Of a DNA stretch of 64,000 nucleotides, positions 12,701 through 21,914 are shown piece after piece. The DNA comes from Paramarasmius palmivorus. Its lineage: Eukaryota > Basidiomycota > Agaricomycetes > Agaricales > Marasmiaceae. The notes under the pieces were generated by a model. The model ran no database searches. It worked only from the letters and a program-made list of their open reading frames with translations, and was not told the origin of the DNA. The stretch is taken from assembly GCA_037176845.1 (NCBI GenBank), contig JAYKXP010000210.1:1-64000 (forward strand), in the 5' to 3' direction. A program made the position numbers and the translations under genes. The first letter of the stretch is position 1, and each line of letters begins with the position of its first letter.

Positions 12701-13067
12701 CAGTGAGAGGTGCATGCGAATGTTCGGAGACTGTAGGAACCGCGTCGTTTACGGTAGTGCTCCCTGAATTGGTTGTCTCTGACTGGTCCTTTGGGGTCAA
12801 GGGAACGAAGGATGACAAGGCTGTAGATGCTTCCTCAGCTTCTGCCTTCACGCCGCTGTTGACATCCGGGGTTGGCATGTGGTCGGATAGGCTATTCTCT
12901 TCCTCTGTGTCAGAATCATCGTTGGTGAGGTCTATGAAGGCAGGAACTGGGCAAGTGTTGGCAGATGGATCGTCGGTGTTCGGAGTGATGGAGGCTTGTC
13001 GGAGTTGTTGAATACTGGGACCTGTACCACGCCCAAAAAAGGCCTTGCTAGCTGATGACCACCCCAA
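9753..13067 (-). CDS. JmjC-domain (cupin-fold) protein with long acidic N-terminal region
   Basis: Exons 13067-11748, 11692-11383, 11320-10828 and 10785-9753 join in frame through introns of 55, 62 and 42 nt. The first ~430 residues are low-complexity and acidic and end in a KKKAEE repeat. The JmjC core lies in exons 3-4: a THAFHGAHIDS segment gives the iron-binding HxD pair, and IHYVITGES followed by GGHF fits the distal histidine and end of the fold. JmjC proteins are Fe(II)/2-oxoglutarate oxygenases, often histone demethylases; the substrate here is unknown. The last exon continues 340 residues and ends in a basic tail. The 5' end is open: the frame is bounded upstream by a TGA at 13074-13076 and has no early ATG. 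An alternative intron, 13048-13116, would join this gene in frame to the one upstream (13074-14266), giving one protein of about 1,356 residues. Confidence 0.7.
11840..12058 (-). repeat. 18-bp coding minisatellite (KKKAEE units)
   Basis: About a dozen tandem 18-bp units, seen on the plus strand as CTTCTTCTTCTCCTCAGC and variants. In the JmjC frame they encode repeated KKKAEE, a sequence that typically forms a stable single charged helix. Individual units vary by one or two bases (ERKKAEE, ERLKAEE). Unit number is likely to be polymorphic between strains. Confidence 0.85.
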
Positions 13068-13073
13068 GATCCC

Positions 13074-14266
13074 TCAAAGACTGCAATAGGAGGATATGAA
13101 GTCATTCATGGCTGACTCGGCGCTCTTGCCCTGGAGTGCCATCGCTAAGAGCTCGTTCCACAGGGCCTTTTCCAAGTTCCGGAGCTCCCGAGGCCGGTCG
13201 TTGCCAAGGTGGTACCATGTCTGGAATGGCGTGTCAACGCGTATGGGATGAATGATTCAGACAAAATCACTTACTTTTACGAGAGCAGAATGTGATATCG
13301 GCCGCTGAACATTTTCTCCCATCAACAGTATGAGCGGAGAGACTGCGATAGCAAGATGGAATGCACTACGGATCTTGCCAGGCTTGTATTGAGTCATCTG
13401 GACCCCTACAAGCTCCTTCAGCCGTTCGGCAGTGGTAGGAACGTCATGTAGACCCTGTCATTAGGGTGGGCTCGTCAATATTGAATCAGCAATGGAAGAA
13501 TGGAGTGACCCACCTGGCTCAGAGAGAACAGGTATAGCGATGCTGCTTCCATGTTCAACAACGAAGCCTGTAGGCGCATATGTTTCATGCGCTGGTCCAT
13601 ATTTGAGCAAACCCGATGGAAACGGTGCGCAGGAGCGCTAAGGTCCTGTCCTGTTGAGAGTTGGTGCGTCTCCAGGGCCTCTTCCATTTCCAGGGAGCGT
13701 GAAGAGACCTGTTGCTGCCAATTCGCCAACTCTTCAAAACCGGGCTGCGAAAGGTAAGAATCAGGTCTTTCGCAGGTGTACCCAAAGAAGTACCTACCAG
13801 TTCCTTTACTTCCTTCTCGCTCAAAGTGAATCTGGTCCGGGGAACACGCACAGTTGCAAGTTCCTGCAGAGTCGTGGTGTCCACACGAACCTCGTCTGCC
13901 CTCAGATACTTCAGCTGGTCCACGGTGATGTAACCGAGCAGACATTCCACAGCTCTGTGTTTCGCTCCTTTGCTTTGGTTGATCTCGAGGTTGACGAGGT
14001 TGGTGAGATTACGCTCGGAGATCTTGGCATACGTGAGGGAGACGTGGGTGAAACAAAGGCGTGCGGATTGCTGCTGTTCATTTAGTAGTGTAAACTTCGG
14101 CTTGAATCAAACATCTGACCTGAAAGTCCGGTGAGAGACTCTCTATTATCCTTTCCACATCTTGCTGGGAATAGCCTGGGGAGTTCCAAGGGAGAAGGGC
14201 AGAATCAGACCAGACTTGCGGAGCGAAAAGAGTGTCGGTGCATGGGTTTGTGACGTTCTTGACCAT
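13074..14266 (-). CDS. unknown helical protein, possibly the N-terminal part of the JmjC protein
   Basis: Five exons (14266-14120, 14070-13798, 13744-13514, 13454-13275, 13220-13074) join in frame to 325 residues. No catalytic motif is recognised. The sequence is mostly helical and charged, with segments such as LEKALWNELLAMAL near the end. The stop lies 7 bp before the open JmjC frame and in the same phase. Splicing from a weak donor at 13116 to an acceptor before 13047 would remove the stop and fuse the two. I consider a single gene about as likely as two. The start ATG lies 7 bp from hairpin motif site 2, so that motif would be in the promoter or 5' leader. Confidence 0.55.
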
Positions 14267-14272
14267 TGCTGT

Positions 14273-14320
14273 GTTGAAACACCAGAGTTTCAACGCAAAG
14301 GAGGACTGACACCAGAGTCA
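14273..14320. repeat. covarying hairpin motif, sites 2 and 3
   Basis: Site 2 (14273-14294) has eight-base arms GTTGAAAC and GTTTCAAC around ACCAGA. Site 3 (14307-14320) has arms TGAC and GTCA around the same core. Both lie just upstream of the minus-strand gene that starts at 14266. Confidence 0.65.
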
Positions 14321-14842
14321 CATCTTCCTAGGATAATGGGAGGGCAACGAGGTAAAACAACGAAAGGTCAACGAAAGGTCAAACACGTTGTGAGTGATCA
14401 AGGAAGAGTATTTAGGGTTAGGCCTACTGCTAACCCTACGTTTGACCGATTGGGGTTTGAGACGTTTAGGGTTGAGAAAGCGAATGTCACTGTTACGCGT
14501 GACACTAGCTGTCCTTGATCGTCAACGATGGTAGGTGTTATCTCCCTTGTTTCTCAGCGGGTATTTGTGACTTTGGTGTTGCAGGAAGCGTGAACAGCAA
14601 CGACTCTGGTGTCGTATGGGTGATTCATCCTTCAAACCGCGATATGACGCGTCCTCTCTTCTTTTTGTGTCGTGTCTTAGTTCTCATCGGCTGCACATCC
14701 TAGGTTGGCCTAACTGTGAAACAGAAATGCGCATTCAAGCGAGAATACACTAAGCGGCACGAAGATTTTACCTGAAAATGGATCACCTCCAATAGAGGAA
14801 AGGTATGATTGCGATGTTGTCCCTTTGTTCTACGCGCTGACG
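14321..14842. other. divergent intergenic region
   Basis: Lies between the starts of a minus-strand and a plus-strand gene. It holds hairpin motif site 4 (14600-14615), a nearby variant ACTTTGGTGT near 14571, and telomere-like TTAGGG/CCCTAA hexamers near 14411-14437 and 14470. Probably promoters. No coding exon is convincing. Confidence 0.45.
14600..14615. repeat. covarying hairpin motif, site 4
   Basis: ACGAC-TCTGGT-GTCGT. The 16 bases recur as an exact inverted copy at 21319-21334, so the two sites bracket the Zn2Cys6/integrase gene block as short inverted repeats. Confidence 0.6.
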
Positions 14843-15678
14843 ATGAAATTCCAGCCCTGCGACAAGTGCAAGAAAAAGGGGAAAAATTGCCATCCTACTC
14901 CTGGAACGACTCTAGCCACCACGTGTAGCGGTTGTCGATCGCGGGGGCCTTGCTCAAAAACGGTTACTGAGAGAAAAGAAAGGTTATGCTTTGTACTGCA
15001 TATTACGCCTGAACAATACGATGAACTGCTGTCCCTGTATCAGGGAGGTATGTTGCCTGATGGTGATGAAGAAGCTGAAGACGAGACAGCGATGGCTCAG
15101 GTCAGATCCTTGAGCTGACACGGTTTGACGAGTATACTGAGACTTTCATAGGAACAAGATGGAACGGAGGAGGGATCGGAGGCAGAAAGGGGAGAGGAAC
15201 AACGCTTGGAAAGCTTTGAAGAGGAAGGTGTCGGTGAAGATACGGTATGTTGTAACAATGAATAGAGGGAAGAACGAGGTGTTGACAACGCCACCAGCAG
15301 GATCAGTCGTCATTGCCCGAAAACAGGCGTGGCATCGCACAGAGGGAGCTCGACGCAGAAGAAAGCGACGCAAACACTGGAACGTCGAATGGCGATTTTT
15401 GGAGTTCTATCCCCGATGTGCAGGAAAGACGTAAGTTCAGCTTCATCTATCGTTTACGAACGAGAACTTGATTAGCTTTATTGTCACCGGTTACAGGTCG
15501 GATTGCGGCGCAGCTGCGAGCAATGAAGCGTAGTGTTGAAGACTGGACGACTAATTTACGTTATCAACGGAGGACAGTGGAAGATTGTCTTGAGGCGTTT
15601 GATGGTGTTGCCTCCGAACTGGGGGAGTTGGACAGCAGAATTGCATTGATGAGAAGACAAGCTGGGATGGTCAACTGA
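14843..15678 (+). CDS. Zn2Cys6-like (binuclear zinc cluster) protein
   Basis: Four exons (14843-15100, 15152-15244, 15298-15430, 15497-15678) join in frame to 221 residues. Near the N-terminus six cysteines are spaced C-x2-C-x6-C-x11-C-x2-C-x5-C (CDKCKKKGKNC, then CSGC and a last C), which fits the fungal Zn(II)2Cys6 DNA-binding cluster except that the last gap is one residue short of the usual 6-8. The middle is very acidic (residues 75-120). The C-terminus is helical, with a likely coiled coil (LRAMKRSVEDW and following). This is the layout of a small DNA-binding protein rather than a full-length fungal transcription factor, which would carry a long regulatory domain. It is divergent from the gene at 14266 and converges on the integrase-like gene. 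Confidence 0.65.
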
Positions 15679-15912
15679 CACTTTCTCTTGACTTTTGGGA
15701 CTTTGGCAAATGCTCAGTGACTGTATTCTACATGAAGTGTTTCATATATCGACGTAGTGTATTGCGGCATAGTTTCTTGGTTACATCCAGTGTACTACAT
15801 ATAATGCATCATAGGCGTGATTACTATCGTGAATTGTGGGACAATGTTCTAGCAGATGGCCAACAACATTTGATAAATTGGACAAACATATGTTCTACAT
15901 TATAAAGCCAAG

Positions 15913-17733
15913 TCATGATCCACTTTGCGAAGCTTGTACGAACTGTACACAGATTTTCAGCGCACGCCTCCAAATCGCTCTGCAAACTTCCATATCACGG
16001 CGTTGCGAATGCATGAACTCCTGTTGTAATACCAAGTCGAGATAATGTACTTGTTCCGGGGTGAAAGGACAATTGGGAGGTTCTACAGGAACGTGGTTGA
16101 GATGGGGGGGCATGGTTGGATCTGCTGGGGTGTATAGCTCTTCCTCTTGCTCTATTCGATCAAGAAAGTGTGTCTGGAGAGTGGGATCGTCCAGGACATC
16201 CCAGTCTATACCATACATGTCGGGGTCTGGTACATCCTCTTCGGGAGGCACAGGTCAGAGTTGAATGCCTCGTGGACCGTCTTGAAGGTGGCTGAAGATG
16301 AACATGTCTCGCGGGCTGCGGTCTGGCTCCCTTCTCAATGTCATGGGGTGGTGATTCCATGCAAGTGCCCATTCCTGAGCATCCAGGTCGATCTGGTAAT
16401 GAAATAGATGATGGATTAACCAGATGTGTCCGCTGCTGTTGTGATCCAGATGTTTATATACCTCCAACCTCTGGAAGAAATCTTTCCACTTCTTCCCGAA
16501 GTTGTGAGTGACGTCGTACCAAAGTCGTTCGATGCGCGTGTTGTGAACGGAACTGGGCAAGGCAGGGGATGAGAAACAAAACATGCGACGCTTGAACACC
16601 ACATACCGCCCCCAGATATATGAGCCTATACCGAATTTCTCCTCCATCCACTCAGCTACTCGAAGGTTCTCAGTGCCGTGATCTCCCCTCACTCTTCGGG
16701 GAGATCCATGCCTATCTTTGCCTTCATGGAAGACCTCTTCCACTGTAGAGGCGCGGTTGTTATTGCTGACCCTGATGGCTGTCACCATTCTACTCTTGCC
16801 GTCAACGAAAGCGTGGATGACGAACTTCCACCGAATGAGACCTGCAAGTTCCTGTACTTTAGCCCACAGGTTTTCGACACTGTCCGTAGAAACGCACCGT
16901 GTTGGCCATCATGATGCCACAGGGAGTTTGCGCCTGCAACCCTGTAGGGTTGACGATGTATCTCGCGGTGACCGAATACATTCGGTGTCCCATTGACGTG
17001 TAGAAAAGAAGCTTTGATTCGTGAACGAGGAACACGGTGACCATCTGCCAACAGCCTCCCTCGTATCATGCGAAGTCCAAAGTTTCGGAAGGTACGCAGG
17101 AAGTCAAAGACGAGTTGGTCCAAGTCGTCGTCGCTGAGGTTGGACACAGCAGCGGTGCTGGACGTGTAGGTTCGGGAAACAGTCCCGTCAGCGTTAGTCT
17201 GTTCTACATATACTGGGTGACCAGGCTCCGCCAGTCCCATGTCCAGAGCACGTCGGCGGATGGTGCGACTACAGCACCCGAATGGGAGGGCAAGAGACCC
17301 CGGTCCTCCGCGAAGCAACAACGCCTCTTGCAACACTTGTTTGTTTATTTCGACTTTGGGATGACCTGGCTTGCCTGTCTTCACGCGGTGCACAACCGGT
17401 AACGTTTCTGAGTCGGGAATATCACTCAACCGACGTGCTGTTTCGTCGAGCACGTTCATCATCGAGTGTATGTTGTTGGTGATACAGGTATACTCGTCGA
17501 ATGGTATGATTGGTTGATTCTACATTGCAAGGGAGGTTAGAGGATGCATAACAGAGATCATAACCACACCGTCGTACTGTTTGAACAGCGTGGAGATAGG
17601 AGAGTACGTGAGATTTTTCCCCTTGAATTTGACGTGGATCGTTCGCCATCGTATGATAGGCACGAACGACGCGTCTCTCAAGGTCGCGGTAGCCTTGGCG
17701 CAGATTATTGAGGGTTGCTAGTGGATCTGGCAT
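15913..17733 (-). pseudogene. integrase-core (DDE) protein, interrupted by one in-frame stop
   Basis: Exons 17733-17578, 17519-16898, 16841-16607 and 16552-16252 join in frame (introns of 58, 56 and 54 nt) to 437 residues. Integrase motifs are in order: WHHDGQH (D256), a DGKSR segment (D273), GDHGTEN (D313) and HNTRIERLW (E346), so a DDE triad is present. The N-terminal part has a helix-turn-helix-like segment (SRTIRRRALDMG). I recognise this as the integrase-core family common in Agaricomycete genomes. A TGA at 16252-16254 interrupts the conserved C-terminal region: the same frame continues for 112 codons with family-like sequence (MYGIDWDVLDDP) to 15913. One base change would account for this. 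The catalytic core itself is intact. Confidence 0.75.
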
Positions 17734-17921
17734 GAAGATAGAGGACAAGAGCCGTTGGTTGAAAAAAAAAAAAAAGGAAGAAGATCGGTCACCTCACGTG
17801 TCAATAGTTTTTCCGTGGCTAAGAGTTTATCCCTTCCGATCGCTCACCCTATCTGCGCCCGACTGTCTCGGCTTTTACTGTCTTTCCCATTTTTACATCC
17901 TTATCCCACTGTCCATCGTCA

Positions 17922-18753
17922 ATGTCTAACAGCTCAGACGACCTAGGTACGGGGCCTTTGTTAACTGACTCGTCTTTCCGCTTACAACCCCGCTTGCAAT
18001 ACCAGCGGGTAGGGCCCTCAAGGTTGTCAAGGTGACTACAACACCGGGAGTCAAGGAGGTATATCCCGAACTGCAAGAAGAAGTTATCGACAACTTGAAA
18101 GTGTTTTTGCGAGAGACAGTAGAAAACGCTACACAGTTCCTCATAAAGACGACAGGCCAGCAGGATCTAGGCGCGATTGATTACAGGAAGGACATTAGGA
18201 TTCACGTAAGTAACTATCAATTGCCGATTAGAAGGGAGGTTCCAACCTTGGCCAACAGTTCACAGAGTCCAACGACGTTCCAAACGCAGAGAGTGTATCC
18301 TTTCGGACTGGGCATCGCTCTATGGTTGTCGTGTTCAATGCAAACCTCCTGCAGAGGTTCAAAGAAGAAGAAGGTATAATCGTCTGGCTCGAAGAACAGT
18401 TCAAGGAGAGCAAGTCTCGGTTAGGAAAAGGAGAAGCGATGACTGATTTGGGCGCTCGCAGTCGCTCAGTCAAAAGTGAGGGGGTGAAGAGGAACCAGGG
18501 CAGCGTAGAGGTCATCGACATCGAGGACGATGACGAGGCCAATGGCAAGGTTAAGTCTGGTGGGAGTGGAAAAAGGAAGGCTGAAGGAAGCGTTGGGAAC
18601 AGACCAGCCAAAAGGATCGGGTTGATTGGCAACGTCAACGAGCGTAGCGAGCAAGCTTTGCAGATGGCATCGGCTTCACTGCTAGAGGCTGCGGATTTGA
18701 TCAAGTTAGCTATCCAGGCAGTTCACGAGTTGCAGGATATGAGGGAGCAGTAA
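17922..18753 (+). CDS. unknown basic/acidic protein, probably nuclear
   Basis: Three exons (17922-17946, 18006-18205, 18259-18753) join in frame to 239 residues. The first half is helical (YPELQEEVIDNLKVFL). The second half has an acidic VIDIEDDDE stretch resembling a SUMO-interaction motif, followed by basic patches (GKRKAE and RPAKRI) that look like nuclear localisation signals, and a final helix. No family recognised. It starts about 190 bp from the integrase-like gene, divergently, and converges on the gene at 18907-21049. Confidence 0.6.
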
Positions 18754-18906
18754 ACAGACATACTAGTGAAGCAATGCAATGTCCAGTCAACCGTTTCTGT
18801 ATTTAAGACGTGATTGAATACTGTACAGTGCAGCAAACACTGAGCTGGTAATACAAGGCGGGACTTTGAAGAATACAGCACGAGATACATATGATATAGT
18901 AAAATG

Positions 18907-21049
18907 TCAGGCCGGGCGGTGAGGAAGCGTACATGGGCGAGCAAACTGATCGAAAAACGACTGCGCATAAAACTGTGAAAGGTGAGACTCAAGTCGTTCA
19001 AGCTCTCCGTCCGTGCAGGTGTCGAGAGAACGAGTGGTCGAGAAAGAAAACCAACGTTGAGCGTCTGCACCTTTCCATTCCTGCATGACCTTCTTGAGGT
19101 TCAGCAGGTAGGGCGCACGATCTCTGATTCCCACAGCAGCCAACCCCTCCTTCAGGTATGCGTCAGATGACACAAGATCTTTAGGAAAACATTGCGCAAC
19201 TGCATCCTCTCGCAACACTCGATCCAATTCCGAATTGTGCCGATTGGCCGAAGATGGAGGCAAACGTCTGGCCCTATCTAAAGCTAACATTTCGCAGCGG
19301 AAGCTGATATTGGCCATCTCCCATAGGATCTCCCTGACGAGTTGGGGCTCATCCAAGTCTGCGGCGTCTTTAGATTGCTGCTGCCACGTGAAGCCACTCT
19401 CGCTACGTGTCAGTCGTTGCTCGTTGATGAAAACACCTGCTCGCTGGATGCAATTGCTGAGTGTGTCGTTGACAACATCCCTTTGTTTTTGGGAGAATGT
19501 GGAAACTGAGAGAGGAACCTCCCCATCCTCAAGGTCGGTATGGGGTGTGGATTTGTCTGACTGTGTGAAGTCGAGAGCGAGGAAAGTTCTCCATAGTTGC
19601 GCTCTCCACAGCACTGGAGGATGGAGGGTGTCGGTGGCTCTAAATACCAATGCTGTTCGATATTTCAGCCAACAAAGAAGGTATTTGGTACGCTTGGAGG
19701 ATGGTACGTTGAGGAACAAGCCATGCTCTGGCAGGATATAGCCCGATGGTATGCGAGGAGGGGAAGGTTGCCTTCGATCGACGTTCTTCAGGGCAGATAT
19801 CCACGCGACAGGAGAGGGAGGAGCGAAGGGCGAATCGACAGGCGCAAACTTGTCGCGTTCACGATGGTTGTTAGGTTCCCCACTATCACTGGGCTTGGCA
19901 GAGGCTAGACTTTGGGTTAGCACTGACCGGCACATAAGAAAATCAGAAACAAATGCTTACATGGGCTAGGATGATTGGACTTCGGTGACGACGAATTGAT
20001 TTTCGGGCGCTTAGACAATCGCGCTGATGGTAAAGCATGGCCTGGAATGAGGAACGTTTTACGGCTCAGCTTTACATTGAAGGATAAAGAATGTCATTAC
20101 CTGGTCTTTTGGGTGGCACGTTGGATTGAGCTTTTTGTACGGCTGCTGGGGGTTGTGATGAAAGCGTCGCCTGGAAGGCATCAATCCAGGTAACTCCTCT
20201 GCTGCTGCAGCGATCCATCGCCGTTATTTGGTCCTTGAGACATGCACCCACGTAGACAGGAGTTGCAGATGTATCCAGCACTTCCAACTCCAGTATATCT
20301 GCAGAGGGTTCCTTCAAGAGCGCATCCTGCAGTATGAGAGTGCTGGGGTGGTATTTTTTGTCCCGTACAACCCACACGGGAACACCAGCATGGAACAGCT
20401 GAGTGGCGGAATTACTGTCCGTAACGAATGCGCCCATCAGATTGGATTTGGATGCATCTCCTTTGAACACTGGAGATCTGCCTTCCATCTTTGGCTGGTA
20501 AAGCTGTATCCAATCGAGAGCAGCCAAGAGCTCAAGGTAACATCTCTGCATGAAGGAATAAATGCTGCGCGCGTCGCTAAGAGTCATGGGTAACGAGCTC
20601 AAGCGCTGATAACTCTGGTTCAGATGGTGCTGAAGGACGGCCACGTATTTGTTAGGCATCGCGTTGGAAAGGGAACTTCGATAGTCACTGTAACGTTTAC
20701 AGATGTCTTCTATGTCGTCCAAGTGACGAAGAATGTAGGGATGGTGTAGCTTTCCGACGCCGGTAAGTACTCCTTCGTCTGGAACAAACGGAATCTCTGT
20801 GGGATTGTGCCACCAATCTCCGAAGGGATCAGATGAACGAGTAGGGCGGCGGCGGATTACAGCATAGTGACAGCGGTTGGTATAGAAGAATTGGGGCCAG
20901 TGTAAAGGATCGTCTTGTCCGTATCTGTAGTCTTGTCGCCGCTGGACTGTTCGGGTTGGGAGCGGAGGTGAATAGAGAACGGTCATGTTTGGGGAGGTGA
21001 CAAAGTACTGCTCGACGAAACCGCCAACTAAGCCATCCCATGGCTTCAT
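18907..21049 (-). CDS. large unknown protein of an Agaricomycete-type family
   Basis: Three exons (21049-20101, 20041-19961, 19904-18907) join in frame to 675 residues. The N-terminus (KPWDGLVGGFVEQYFV) and an internal GVPVWVVR segment remind me of hypothetical proteins that are numerous in mushroom genomes, but I cannot name a domain. The short middle exon encodes a basic patch (RLSKRPK), a likely nuclear signal. The C-terminal third is helical. Start and splice sites are well supported by frame continuity. Its upstream gap holds hairpin motif sites 5, 6 and 7. No function is assigned. Confidence 0.65.
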
Positions 21050-21318
21050 TTTGTGTTCTGTGAGGTTTGTGGCTTTGTTAGTAAATACCTCGCAGTGCTG
21101 AGTCGAAGAGAATCACCTTTTGGGTCGTATCCCTTGGGGTGATTGACAGCAGAACGAGTGGGAGAATTGTGATTGTTTGAAGTGCTTGACTCGGAAGGAA
21201 GAGAGGCTGGGATCGTCAATAGTCAACCCGACGCCTCGGGAGAGGGTGCCATCGATGCAACCGGCTGCGCAAGAGGTTTTGGTGAGGGTTTGAAGATTGA
21301 AAGGGCAGAGGAAGAGTA

Positions 21319-21334
21319 ACGACACCAGAGTCGT
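21319..21334. repeat. covarying hairpin motif, site 5
   Basis: ACGAC-ACCAGA-GTCGT, the exact reverse complement of site 4 at 14600-14615. Confidence 0.6.
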
Positions 21335-21623
21335 ATTAAACTCCCCGCAGGTCGGTGTGTGACTCCAGAGTCGCGTTCCGAGATGTATGAAATACGGAGA
21401 TGAAGGTGATTGTCGAGAAGGGTTTGGTCGTGAAGAATTTGGAAGGAAAAGAAACAAAGAAACGCCAGAGTTCAGTACTCAGTCCTGAACGAGGATAAGT
21501 CACGTGCTCAGTCCTGACCCTACTCCATGAGGACTCCTAGGGTTAGAGTCTGGAAATTGATGAGATCAAGACTCACTCCTTTTCTTTCCGTTCTTCTCTT
21601 ACCTGGTTGTCGTTTGGGTTCGT

Positions 21624-21734
21624 CTGACTCTGGTGTCAGTCTGGTGAGGGATTGATGGGCAGGACTTTGGTGTTCTTCTCAGAGATCTAGGCGGAGGAAA
21701 AACGTGTCTCTGTTCCCTCTGACTCTGGTGTCAG
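21624..21734. repeat. covarying hairpin motif, sites 6 and 7
   Basis: Two identical 16-base copies, CTGAC-TCTGGT-GTCAG, at 21624-21639 and 21719-21734 in direct orientation. Their surroundings are not otherwise alike. Confidence 0.6.
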
Positions 21735-21914
21735 GTCGGGGATATAGGCGACTATGATGTGGAACTCAGGCTGACTGCTGCGCTCGAGCCGGTAGTCTGA
21801 ATTATAGAAAGGAGAAATTGGTTTATTGATGGAAACGGTGCGTATCGGTTAAGATCTCTTTTGGAGTGTATATATACTGAAGGGAAGCTGCACTCCAGCC
21901 TGTGTTTAGAGGAT

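Larger units (their letters stand above)
21050..21914. other. intergenic region rich in hairpin motif sites
   Basis: Upstream of the 675-residue gene. It holds sites 5 (21319-21334), 6 (21624-21639) and 7 (21719-21734), and degenerate versions at 21361-21372 (core TCCAGA) and 21471-21482 (core GCCAGA). CTCAGTCCTGA occurs twice near 21478 and 21508. No coding exon is convincing. Confidence 0.5.

Noticed and set aside
14405..14480. Telomere or internal telomeric array
   Set aside because: Only three or four isolated TTAGGG/CCCTAA hexamers in mixed orientation; no tandem array.
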